From contig JACONQ010000003.1 of the NCBI GenBank assembly GCA_014281115.1, positions 1,860,001 to 1,924,000 of the forward strand: 64,000 nucleotides of DNA. Direction: 5' to 3'. Below are positions 25,164 to 35,459 of the stretch, piece after piece (within the stretch, counting starts at the first letter, position 1; each line of letters begins with the position of its first letter). This stretch comes from Laburnicola sp. R22_1. Lineage: Eukaryota > Ascomycota > Dothideomycetes > Pleosporales > Didymosphaeriaceae. A program made the position numbers and the translations under genes. The notes beneath the pieces are model-generated. The model was not told where the DNA came from, ran no database searches, and saw only the letters and a list, made by a program, of their open reading frames with translations.

Positions 25164-26648
25164 AGCGTCAATATTGGTGGAGTTATGAGCGTTGATAAAC
25201 TACGTGGATTTTTTCAAAACCGTGCATTTGGTGGGGTCGTGCATTTGGTGATTAGTCATGGTACGTGATCAAACACGATAGCGGGGAGAAACAGCCCACA
25301 TCTAATGGCTGCAGCAGGTGTGACGAATATGGCGGCATACAGAGAGTAATAATCTTATATTCCTTGCAGTAATCCTGGAACTTAATTGAGTTATAGCTCT
25401 TATGGCCGTTAATAACTAGCAGCTAATAGGTTCCTTTGGCGCGTCCCTTTGTATGCGCGTTAAAGTGTTTTAACCACGCGATACCAAGCTCGTTGTTTGT
25501 CCAGCCGTTCTCGCTGACAGCGATTACCCAATCACTAGGAATTGACGCGTCTTCGTACCAGGTGGAGATGTGACGCTTGCCGGCGTAGATAATAAAGGGA
25601 GGGATTGCCCATCCAGCAGCGCAGATACCCTGGATCACCGTAATCCACTAGCGGTCGCCTGGCTGTATCAATTTAGGTTTCGCACGCCTCTCTGATGCTG
25701 TGACCACAAGCTAAGACCCTATAACCCCTATCAGGAAGCCTAATTTATCAAAGTTGTAGGTGTCCTTATCCGTAATGCCGTACTTGACTTTATGCCCTCT
25801 ACAAGCTTAAACCACGCGTTTATAACCTTCGAATCTTCCTATTGTGCCCTCTAGTTGTTGTATAACTAAGACTAACGCGTTTTAACTTCACGTCTGCGCT
25901 TAATAAACCTGTCTGTCCAGTTAATGCTAACAGGTGGCTTTCCTCTCTGTAAACGTAGTGAATCGGCTATTGTGCGGATCATAAGCTTCGTAGGAGGGAA
26001 TCCACGCGTGTCCAGCTCGATTATACGATCAACAAGCGCCTGCTCCTTAAGGAGAGTAAAATTCTTTAATTTAGGTAGGTTATCGCGTCGTGCAGTCGTT
26101 CCGTTGCGTCTTTGATTAAGCGTTCTGCGATTAACGTTATACAGCCCTGCTACTGCTTGCTCTGTAAGATTTGGGTCTTATTCAATAGCTCTAATAGCAA
26201 TAAGTAACTAAGCTTTATTAGATGGCTTAGAAGACATAGTAGGTGGTTGTATTATAATGGTATTGTTAGTGATGGTGGGGTCTTGGCAAAGGTGGCGCGC
26301 TCACTGGTGTGGGTCACTCGCTAGTAAACCACGTTAATACTAAACTATAGTTAAGTATTTTATTACTTATACTACTTCTATAGTTATAACTCTATAGTCT
26401 ATTACAGCTTTTTAATAGTTTACTAGTTAAGAGATGTTATATAACCTAGTTATACTAGATAGTAGACTATTTATTAATTACTATTAATAATACTATAATA
26501 TACAGTATTAATAATAAAATTATTATTATTCTATATATATTTAATACTACTACTATATACTAGATACTAGATTTTAGTGCCTTTTATTTTACTCCTCTTT
26601 GTTTATAGTGCGAATTTAATCTTAGTTAGAATCTTAATATAATAAAGA

Positions 26649-26789
26649 TCTTTAATATTATACTTTATAGTAATATAAATAAACCTTAGAAGTATATAAA
26701 ATATTGCTAAACTATTTTTAAATTAATTCCAAATTAATTCTAGACTAACTATAAGTTATATTATAAATTATCTATTATATTTTAAATAC
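26649..26789. other. AT-rich spacer between nests
   Basis: 140 bp of AT-rich sequence without features. Confidence 0.4.
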
Positions 26790-26824
26790 TAACATATTCT
26801 ATCAGTAGGCCGGACAGTTTTTCT

Positions 26825-27120
26825 TGGCAACTTCGAGGTCCCTCATAACTCATTATAGAACACCACCAACGTTACTTCATAGTGACTCATAATAACCTAC
26901 TATAACTTACAATATACCAAGTTACTATTTAATCTACTTTTTACGTCGTGCAGCCTCTTTGCGCGGCTGCAGCAGCCGCGCAAAGCTAAGTGGTCTTTCT
27001 TGGCAGTACAAACTTACAACAAGACTCCCTATAATATACAATATATTATCTACCATACTATACGTAGGCAATATATAGTATACTTATTATGATTCGCAGT
27101 AAAGCATACTATATCTTAAG
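26825..27120. other. Un-RIPed island with a perfect palindrome, inside D
   Basis: About 295 bp rich in CpA dinucleotides, unlike its surroundings. At 26957-26985 there is a perfect 14-bp inverted repeat (ctttgcgcggctgc) around a single A. 'ttcttggca' occurs at both about 26820 and 27007. The space between the stop of D's transposase and its left terminus is ~300 bp longer than in element A, so this may be a separate small insertion. No gene seen. Confidence 0.5.
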
Positions 27121-27552
27121 TAACGTACTTTGCACTCGAGTCGATCATTCCATCGAGTCAATCACTTTGCCAAGACCCCACCAAGTTCTGTACTATTCAC
27201 GATAGTACAGAGTCAACACGAACTATTTTTAATAGTCCAAATAGGCCAATCTATTCAGAATCTACTTCTACAGGCTGCCTACAGGTTGTTTTGTTATGCC
27301 CAGGCTTGCCGCAGCGTCCACAGCGCCGTTAAGCAGATTTGCCTCCATCAGCGCGCACCCTCTTCTTCGCCTTTTGCCCATCACTACGCGCCCCAAACTC
27401 CTTTAGAGTAGCCAGCCGCTAGCCCTCTTTAGCTATAAGGACTCCTTCACACTATACTCGCTTTCTTTTATGCGATTTACGTCGCGTAGCGGCCTCATTA
27501 GCAGCTTAAAGTTCGGCGTTGCGTTTAGTCATTAACACTAAAGAATGCCCTG

Positions 27553-29665
27553 CTGTGTCCGTGCACTCAACGCCCGGATTCAGTCAACGCCCCGCTGAAC
27601 ACCATAGCAGCTTAACTAAAATAAGGCTGCAAAGCCACACAAAATCGCTATTATTACAAGATTTTGTAGTAGAGTACTATTTTAATACTTGCGATTCACC
27701 TATGCTACTTATATTTACTTAGAAGCTTAACGTTACGGCCGTGCCGCGTGGTCTTAGGTAGAGCTGCTAATGCAGCACCTAAAGCCTCCTAAGTAGTTAT
27801 AGTATTAACTACGCGTTTCTAACGCTTGTTGCTCTATATAGATGGCTGCAAGGCCTTTCTCTTACCCTTTTGGGTAGATTATAGAGCTTTTGCATTGTCG
27901 CGAGCTTCTCTCTAGCAAGCATACTCTACTGCCTTCTTAGCCTTCTCCTTCTCCTTAGCTACCTTAGCTGCCTCCCTCGCCACACGCTTCTCCTCTGCAA
28001 TTTTCTCCTTGCATAGCTTAGCTGCCTTCTTCAACTCAGCCTTCTCAGCTTTTTGAAGCTTCTGCTCCTTCTCCTCTTGTTCCTTTACAGACTAACGTAC
28101 GCGAGCCTCCCTAACCTTCCTTAGTGACCAGAAAACCGCCCCCCCATAGTACTCTTGACGTTGTTGCAGATCTAGAGGTTTTCCCTTCTTCTTATACTTC
28201 TTTTTCGTAGTAAGAGCCTCTCTTAACCTAGCAATCTCATAGTGAAGTAACTCATTTTAAACTGAGATATAGTGGAGTGAGCGGCTAAGCTTCTGCGCGT
28301 CCTTACTACTCTAATCTTCTACTGCGGATCGTACAAGGCGGTCTAGTTTACGCCAGTTAGATCCGCTAAGTACTAACGTAGAGCTCTCTCGCGATTCCTG
28401 CTCATCTAGGGTAGTGTTAGTAAACCTTTTGAGTATAACCTCTGGGTTAAATAGTGATATGCCTGTTGCTTTAAAAGACTTAAGTATCGTCTCCTCCTTA
28501 AAAGAGCTCGTCCAGGCCTCCTAGAATAAAGGGAAGAAGTCCCCTTTCTTAATAGGGAGGAGTCCCTGGCTCTAGTAGAGGTGATCTGATAGCTCCTTTG
28601 AGTACGCAGTTAATAGAGGCTTAAATAGAACCACATTAAGTGGCTAAAGCGTGTGGGTTAAATGAGGGGGGAAGATGGCTAGAAGTATCCTGTTACGGTC
28701 GCAATAGTCGATAAAATCCATAGTAACGTGAGATCTATAGCCATCAAGGATAAGTAACCAGTAAGACCGTCGAGCTTTTGCCTTAGTGTAGCGATCAAAC
28801 ACCTATTTAAGCCAGGCAAGGCCGATATCGTTGTTTGTCCAGCCTAAAGGCGACGAGGAAATGTGTACTAAGTGCTCTCCTGCCTTAATATCCTCTACCT
28901 AGCTTGATTGTATAGCCTTGTTAGTAGCCTAATAGATAAGGCTTGGCGGCAAGACTGATCCATCAGCGCAAACACACGCTAGGAGGGTAATCTATTCATA
29001 AGAGCTATCTTAGAGAGATGCTATAACCTCCTTATTCTCCCACATTCGTCTGCTAAACATTCGTTTTAATCGGCTAGTGATACCAATTAAGAAGCCTTTT
29101 TTATCCATATTATACGTGTGACGAGGCTTGATGTCATATTCCTTAATTTTAGCACCTAGGAGATCAAAATACAGGCTGTATTTATCCCCTAAGTTGGCTT
29201 AGTGGCGATTGCTGTCCATACCAGCTGCCCATCAAGAGATCAGATGGATGTTGTGTCGGTTGATAAAGCGAGTAACCCAGCTCTCGCTCACTAGCTCCTT
29301 GGCTATTATTAACGCGAAATTTCGTATCATCTCTCTTGTGGGTGGCAAGTAACGTGCTGTAAGCCCTTCAATGTATTGTACAAGCTCCTGCTCTTATTAG
29401 GGACTGAGTTTCCGTCGGTTAAACCCCGCAGTTGCACGCGTCGTTTGAATCGCTTGGTGCCTTCGCGACAGCGTACTTCGATCAACGCCATGCTTGCTAG
29501 CGATCTTAGTATAAGAGAAAGATTCTTCTGACCTTAGCAATTCTATTTCTTTAATTGCAGCCTCAATTAAGCTCATATTAGTGGCGTTATGGCGTGTTGA
29601 AATTTGGGGTGGTTTGCGTTCAGCGGGGCGTTGACTGAATCCGGGCGTTAAGTGCACGGACACAG
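27553..29665 (-). mobile_element. Pogo-like transposon F, innermost of the second nest (2.1 kb)
   Basis: Inverted ends begin 'ctgtgtccgtgcact' and each contains 'tcaacgccc' twice (about 27567-27593 and 29625-29651). The right flank is TA; the left flank reads TG (27551-27552), so the duplication is imperfect. Same size class and coding layout as B and C. Confidence 0.88.
27705..29576 (-). pseudogene. DDE transposase of element F, RIP-degraded
   Basis: Start chosen at 29576 (MSLIEAAIKEIELLR) because it aligns with the starts in B and C; an upstream in-frame Met at 29663 lies in the terminal repeat. The helix-turn-helix reads YTKIASKHGVDRSTLSRR. The first and second catalytic Asp are present (YNMDKKGF; LLILDGYRSH), the third reads Asn (PLNVVLF). 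The C-terminal coiled coil is rich in Lys/Glu/Ala (e.g. EKAELKKAAKL). Stops are TAG or TAA at Gln/Trp positions, with the terminal TAG at 27705-27707. Confidence 0.85.
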
Positions 29666-31201
29666 TATTAGCTCGGCGCCTTTGACGAGCTTTTCCACCG
29701 CCTCAACCATATAAGTTAGGGAACTATCTACATGCCTTTAAATCCTCTGCTTAACCAGCGTCGATTGCGACCTAAGTTCTGTACTATTTCGCGGAGTTTG
29801 CGACTCCCATATACTATCGCGAATAGTACAAAGTGGAGGCGTACGCAGGCGGACGTCAAGCTGCAATATCACAACTTCTAGGTTGTGGGGCACTAGGCCA
29901 GCACCTCGAAAGCCTCCTTTAATATTACTTTCAGTAATTGAAGCCTTAAAAGCAGCAATAAAGCAAGATAGGAACTCAATTTTAGTGATGTGCGTGATAT
30001 GGTTGCGCATCAGATTCTTGGCTTGGCACCCATACGCCTTCTTTAACGGCGCAAAACAACCCACGTCAAGTAGCTGCAAGAGGTGCGACAAATATGGAAG
30101 CATATAGAGAGTAATAATATTACTCTTTTTACAGTAATCCTAAAATTCAAGCGAGTTGTAACTTTTGTAGCTATTAATAATAAGCAAACGTGCTCCACTA
30201 GTAGTACGCCTCTTTGTATGCTTATTAAAGTGCTTTAGCCATTGCAGACTAAGCTCATTTGTCGTCTAGCTATTCTTAGAGACTGCAATAACCCAATCAT
30301 AAGGTAGATCCTTCTCCTTATACCAGGCGGAGAGGTGGTGCTTGCCCCCGAAGATAATAAAGGGTGGGATCCACCACCCCATTATGTTAATGCCTTAGAT
30401 AACTGTTGTCCACTCCCTATTGCCCTACTGCACCTGCTTTGGCCGTCCTTAACGCTTAGAGCCTATAACTACCACTCTAGTCAATATTATGCCCATTATA
30501 AAGCCAGACTCGTCAAAATTATAGGTGTCCTTATCTAGGATACCATACTTGGCCTTTATGTTCTCCACAAGCCGGAACCAGCCTTGTATCACCTTAGGAT
30601 CCTCCTAAAGGGCTCTCTTGTAGTCGTACTTTCAATTAAACTTAACTTAAAGCTTTAGCTAGCGCTTAACAAAGTCATAAGGCCACCTCTGGCCAACTAG
30701 CTCGTAGTGGCGTGCAGCCAGTAAAGAATCGGCCATATCTTTTATGGCATCAAGCTGGGGCGGAAATTCTCGCGCGTCTAGGTTAAGTATATACTGCACA
30801 ATCACCTGCTCCTCTCTTATAGTAAGTCTTATTTTATTAGGTGCGCAGTCGCGTCTAAACGTCTTTCTAGCGCGTCAGTTGCTAAGTGTACTTTAAGAGA
30901 CGTTATAGAGGGCTGCAGCGCGTCGCTAAGAAAGTGTCGCGTCTTGTTTAATAGCCTGGATCGCAAGCTGTATACGCGCTTCTTTTAACGCTAGTGGTTT
31001 GTTGTGTGGTTAAGGCATCGCGTTGTACTATTGCTAATAGTACGTTTTGGTAGGGTCTTGGCAAAGTAATCGACTCGATGGAATAATCGACTCGAGTGCA
31101 AAGTACGTTAGTACTTTATCTAATTTTTAGTCACTAAGTGCGTACTATTGCAAGATGAAGTTAACCCGTCATTTTTGGCCTTATAGTAACCTATAATAAA
31201 A

Positions 31202-32896
31202 TCACTCTGATTTACTATTAACACTATCTAAAAATAAGCCACTAAGGGTAACATCTAACTTCTCCTCTATCTCTTTATCTATCTAATAGGTCCTTGCGTT
31301 GTGCCCAGGCTCTCCACACCTCCTACAGCGGCGTTGTATTAAGGGACCTGCCTCTCCCTCACCACTACCTCGCGCCCTTTTCGACAACTTCACCCTAATA
31401 GAAGGGCTTTCTACTCCTAAATCTGCTCCCTAAGCAAAGCCTAGCGTCCCACCTTTCTGAATGCGCTTTCTTTTACGCGTTTTTCGCTTTGTTAGAACCT
31501 TAATTTGCTCCTTAAGTTTCTTAATGTGGGTCTCTTGAAGTACACTATAGTAGAGCATAAGTTCAGCACCTTTTATAAGCTGTGAGTAGCTCGATTTAGC
31601 ATCGGGTGGAGACTGAATAAAAGAGTCGCGTACGAGCTTTGACTGGGATCCAAACTCGAGGGTATTACTTGGGGTCCTGGCTTGCCATGGTGTATCTAGT
31701 AGGGTACCCTGAGGTGGAGTGTAAATACGCACATTAAGGCGATCTACCACTACTAACGCATCTAAAGGAACAAGCCTAGAGGCCTTAAAGGCTTTTTTAT
31801 AGTTTTCTAGTATAAACATATCAAAAAACACGTTGTAAAAGGCCAGTAGGAAGCCCTCTTTGTTGATATAAAAGACGCGTTGGCGCGCCAAGTCCCGCAC
31901 GCGCTAGGAGTACTTTAGCTTTAGTGGCGCGAAACAGACTACATTAAGCGGCTGGAGGATATGAGATGAGTGCGCTAGTATACAGAGTGTTAGGATCTTC
32001 TGTTCTAGGCAATAATCCTTAAAATCCTGGGAGTGGTGGCTTTTATAGCTGTCTAGAATAAGTAACCTCTATAACTCTACTATGCGCGGCCTTGTATACG
32101 CGTTAAAGTGCTTTAACTACGCAACTCTAAGCTCGTTGTTAGTCTAGCTAGTCTTAGAGACTAAGAGCTTCTAATCGCGGGGGATACTAGTCTCCTTATA
32201 CCACGCTAAGATGTGGACTTGCCCTTTGTAGATAATAAAGGGTGGGGCAGTATACCTAGTAGCGCAAATACTCTAAATCACTGTAACCCACTCGCGGTTG
32301 CCTGGCTGAATAAGCGTAGGTTAAGAACGTCTTTCTGAACCAGTTACAACCTTTATTAAGCCAATAACTTCTATCTAGAAGCCTGTCTTATTGAAGTTAT
32401 AGATATCTTTATCCTGCACTCTATACTTGGCTTTTGTGTCCTCCACTAGCTAAAACTACGCGTTTATAACCTCTAAGTCTTCCTATTGTATCCTCTATTG
32501 GTCCTTCGCTCGATTAAAAGCCACTTTAAGCTTAGGTACGCGCTTTACGAAGCGCTGAGCCTAGTATTGTCCTATAGGGTCTCTGTGCCGCGCAGCTAGC
32601 AGTTTGTTGGCTATATCTTCCACCTTACCTAGCTAGGGTGCAAATCCTCGCGAATCTAGGTTGAGGATATACTATATAAGCGTCTGCTCTTTAGTTGTGG
32701 TAAGCTTTGCTATGCCTAATTGTGTATCTGCTTAGGCGGTAATTCCGTTAATTCGATCGCTTAGTGTAGACTTTGGGATATTATATGCTATAGCAGCGCG
32801 TCGCAGGCTTAAAATTTGCCTATTCTGATAGGTGTGAAGGGCAAGCTTAATTCTGCCTTCTTAATTAGATGATAACGCGTCGTGTTGTTAAGACAT
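31202..32896 (-). pseudogene. DDE transposase of element D, RIP-degraded
   Basis: Minus strand from a Met codon at 32896. First catalytic position reads Asn (YNFNKTGF), the second Asp is kept (LLILDSYKSH), the third reads Asn (QPLNVVCF). The downstream open stretch 31430-31900 carries the family's C-terminal domain (FILENYKKAFKASRLVPLD) and a Lys/Arg-rich tail. A zinc-knuckle-like CRRCGEPGHNARTY, with the last Cys changed to Tyr, lies at about 31290-31335. A TAG follows it, and the original stop is probably TGA at 31202-31204. Many TAG codons upstream. Confidence 0.83.
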
Positions 32897-32978
32897 TATG
32901 ATTTATAGTGAAGTGTTGTGGTCTTGGCAAAAACTGTCCGGCGGACTAATCTGTCCGGGCTACTAATAGAATATGTTA

Positions 32979-33674
32979 ATGTTAAAAGTATTAATAAAAA
33001 TAACCTACTTATTATATATACTAAAAAAGTTAAGTAAAAATAATCTAAGTAATGGCTATCTATATAGTATATAAATTATTATAAAACCTAGATATATACT
33101 AAGATTTAATAGGTTACGTAATCTTTACCTTATAGTAATTAGTTTTATCTACTACTACTACTAAATATACTTAATTACCTCTTATTATACTCTATATTAC
33201 TTTACTATTTATTATTTATATTTAAATTATTATTTTTATAAAGAAGTAATTTAAAGTAAAATAAATTCTAAGTTAGTATTTACTTACGTAGTTTGTAGTA
33301 AAGACCCTATTATAGGCCTTTTACTACAGCTACTCTATAAATTTATTAAAAGTAAAGTCTTTATAATTAACCTTAAATAGTTTATATAAAAATAGTTAAA
33401 AAGCTATTTATAATTATTAATTACTAATATACTAGAGTAAGTAGCGCCTACTATTACTAATTTATTATAACTAGAGTTTAGCACTTTATTTTTTTATTCG
33501 TTTTTATTAAGCTATTCTCACTAAGAGGGACGTTAACCGGCCATATCGCATACGCTTAGTTATTAATCACGTGATATTATTTTGGTGCACTATGCCCGTG
33601 CACATGTTAGTAACTAATTTATACTCATAAGCTATAAGTATATATAACGCGTATTTAGCACTTTATAATAGCTT
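32979..33674. other. AT-rich spacer with a small GC patch
   Basis: About 700 bp without recognisable genes. The patch at about 33520-33610 keeps CpG and CpA (e.g. 'gtgcactatgcccgtgcac', an imperfect palindrome) and looks unmutated compared with its flanks. Confidence 0.4.
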
Positions 33675-33688
33675 ACTTTTATATTTAC

Positions 33689-35108
33689 CTCTTCTGGGCA
33701 GAAGTATAAACTACCTCTACTTATTTAGTTTTTAAGTAGCATTACTATATTTAATTACTATGTTTTTCTATTACGTTACTAGCGTCTCTATAATATAATA
33801 TTACGTAACGTTATATGCAAGCGCTAAGCCCTAAAACTAGAGCGCGTTAAGGTTTTCTAATATTTCCCCCTAGCTTCTAAGATAACTAACCCTATAATAA
33901 TAATACTCTAACTTACTTACCAATTTGCTATATTATTAGATAATTAACACTACCTTATAACCTTTTACTATATTATTAGATAATTAACTACTTAGAATCC
34001 TTACTCTACTCTACTACTATAATATATAATAAATTGCGCGTACGCCCACTCCTAACACTAAATAGTATCCTACTATTCTCTACTAACAACCTATTAATCT
34101 CTAGATACCTAGCTATTACTTTACTTATTTCTTATAGAAATTTTACAGTATAAGCATATACCTATATATTCTCTACTCCTCTAGCACCTACTTAGTATAG
34201 CTACTACTATTATTATAAAAGCAACAAGCTATTAATTAAAAATCCAATATTACTTATAGCCCTTAGTAGTAATTGCTTCTATAAGCTACGTAGCAGTATA
34301 TAGCTACTACCCTAGACTCTTACTTTATAACAATATCTATATCTTTTTAGTTTTTATTCTTAATAGTTATAAGCACCTTATACCTAAAGTAGTACAGAGT
34401 AATTTATATTATAAGGCTTATTCTACCTTTAATTCTAAACTTCTACTTAAGAAGATTTTTTTTTAATATAGTAATCTAACTCTATAGCAGCTGTGTACTT
34501 GCTACATAGGTCTCTAGCAAATACTATATAGTTTTTAATATCTAGTAGTGTCTAGCTATTATACCTAGCTATATTATACCTAGCTATATTATTTTATATA
34601 TCTTCTAAATAGGGGCGCAATACTACACATCTAGTAGCAATGGCGTTTTTAGAGCAAGGGATAGATATATTAACCGTAAGGTCTTTCACAATAATTAAAT
34701 ATATTATATAGTAGATAAATAAACACTTAATCTCTAGTTATAGATTTTATCGCTTTTTTTATAATTACCACCTTTTTTACGCTCTTTTTGATTACTAAGC
34801 AAGGGGCTCAGTTTTTTTGTCATGTTATTTAAGATAAAAGCCTTTGTCGTGCTACTCCTAGATAGTTAATATAACGCCACATAGATTTTATATTACGTAT
34901 ATAGAGGTAACTACGCGTTATATTATTAACTATCTCTAGTATAAGGGGCTAATCTATACGTGCTAATAAATAGTTATATTAAATAGTCTCTAGCCTAATT
35001 TATCTCTAAGCCGCTTTACTTTTTTTAATATGTTTTTAGCACACCTATAGCTTTCTCTTACAGCGTTATACTATATACTAAAAGGGCTGCAATATTTCTC
35101 GTTCTAAT
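33689..35108 (-). repeat. R2 repeat (minus), with a short R1 insertion
   Basis: Flanked by a perfect 14-bp duplication 'acttttatatttac' (33675-33688 and 35109-35122). Subtracting the R1 piece and its duplicated target leaves about 1.28 kb, similar to the other full R2 copies. No open frame. Confidence 0.85.
34751..34881 (-). repeat. Short R1 fragment (131 bp) inside R2
   Basis: Carries only the 'gtggcgtta' end of R1, in reverse. Flanked by a perfect 10-bp duplication 'tagattttat' (34741-34750 and 34882-34891). Confidence 0.85.
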
Positions 35109-35150
35109 ACTTTTATATTTACTTTAGCTAATACGTTTATATTTATTAAG

Positions 35151-35280
35151 AGCGCATTTTTATAACTACCTTTTTACGCTTTTTTTTAATTACTAAGCAG
35201 GGGGCTCTGCTTTTTTGTCATGTTATTTAAGATAAAAGCCTTTGTCGTGCTACTCCTAGGTAGTTAATTAAACGCCACAT
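35151..35280 (-). repeat. Short R1 fragment (130 bp)
   Basis: Same terminal piece of R1 in reverse orientation. Flanked by an 8-9 bp near-duplication (tttattaag / tctattaag). Confidence 0.75.
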
Positions 35281-35346
35281 CTATTAAGAAAGTATAGAAA
35301 TAGCTAAAAATAAAGTATAAAAAAAGTAAGGTATATCTAAACTATT

Positions 35347-35450
35347 CTTTTTGATTACTAAGCAGGGGGCTCTGTCTTTTTTTGTCATATTATTTGAGAT
35401 GAAAGTCTTTATCGTGCTACCCCTAGGTAGTTAATTTAACGCCACATATG
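35347..35450 (-). repeat. Short R1 fragment (104 bp)
   Basis: Reverse-oriented R1 end flanked by 'taaactatt' on both sides (35338-35346 and 35451-35459). Confidence 0.8.
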
Positions 35451-35459
35451 TAAACTATT

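Larger units (their letters stand above)
21015..25278 (-). mobile_element. Pogo-like transposon C, nested in A and split by B
   Basis: The 17-bp outer terminal repeats 'tcgtgtttgatcacgta' are perfect inverted copies (21015-21031 and 25262-25278). Inside them each end has two copies of 'ccaccaaatgcacg' (about 23142-23174 on the left, beyond B; 25220-25250 on the right). TA duplications at 21013-21014 and 25279-25280. Without B it is about 2.16 kb, the same class as B and F. B landed within C's left terminal repeat, 15 bp from the end. Confidence 0.92.
20320..26236 (-). pseudogene. DDE transposase of element A, split by element C
   Basis: Minus strand, start near 26236 (MSSKPSNKA), resuming after C at about 21012 and ending at 20320. 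In order: an N-terminal helix-turn-helix (about 26100-26190), a second DNA-binding block (around 25900-26010, with INWTDRFIKRR), then the DDE domain. The first Asp is in YNFDKLGF, the second position reads Asn (LLVINGHKS), and the third Asp is in QPLDVGCF just before the insertion. The C-terminal end carries a zinc-knuckle-like CGICRQPGHNAQIC followed by TAG. Several TAG codons and at least one frameshift before YNFD. Family: fungal pogo/Fot1 transposases with a CENP-B-like DNA-binding region. Inactive. Confidence 0.85.
20206..26334 (-). mobile_element. Pogo/Fot1-like transposon A, outer shell of a triple transposon nest
   Basis: Inserted at TA (20204-20205 and 26335-26336). Its ~64-bp terminal inverted repeats begin 'acgtggttcactagcgag' and differ at two positions, both C/T. 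Without its insert the element would be about 1.86 kb. Element C sits inside its transposase gene at a second TA (21013-21014 / 25279-25280). Removing C restores the coding line through the third catalytic Asp region, which proves the order of events. Confidence 0.93.
19837..26648 (-). repeat. R4 repeat (minus), 5'-truncated, split by element A
   Basis: R4 sequence occupies 19837-20203 and resumes at 26337-26648, matching the reverse complement of 4237-4925. The split is at the TA duplication of element A. A weak flanking duplication (tattata) is present. It abuts the previous R1's target duplication directly. Confidence 0.7.
27251..31018 (-). pseudogene. DDE transposase of element E, split by F
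   Basis: Minus strand, start near 31018, resuming at ~27550 after F and ending at TAG 27251-27253. The first catalytic Asp is kept (YNFDESGF), the second reads Asn (LLIINSYKS), the third is kept (LLDVGCF) in the open stretch 29738-30103. That stretch continues with the block HITHITKIEF and the Leu/Arg-rich tail shared with A. The C-terminal zinc knuckle CGRCGKPGHNKTTC is intact (CX2CX4HX4C). About a dozen TAG/TAA codons interrupt it. F entered the C-terminal third. It is the closest relative of A's transposase. Confidence 0.85.
27123..31108 (-). mobile_element. Pogo/Fot1-like transposon E, nested in D and split by F
   Basis: About 60-bp terminal inverted repeats beginning 'acgtactttgcactcgag' with a few C/T or G/A differences, at TA duplications 27121-27122 and 31109-31110. 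Each end has the unit 'cgagtcgatca' twice, then 'ctttgccaagacccc', also seen in A. Without F it is about 1.87 kb, almost the same as A. Confidence 0.92.
26792..32976 (-). mobile_element. Pogo/Fot1-like transposon D, outer shell of the second triple nest
   Basis: Both ends begin 'acatattctat(c/t)agtag' followed by a 'ccggacag' motif, read inward; TA duplications lie at 26790-26791 and 32977-32978. The right end has the motif twice (32936-32958), while the left end lacks about 17 bp and has it once. Element E is inserted at a TA inside D (27121-27122 / 31109-31110), downstream of D's transposase. D is degraded more than E and F, as expected for the host of later insertions. Confidence 0.85.

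Noticed and set aside
27130..27722. Plus-strand frames at 27130-27411 and 27519-27722
   Set aside because: Antisense to the zinc-knuckle end of E's transposase and the end of F.
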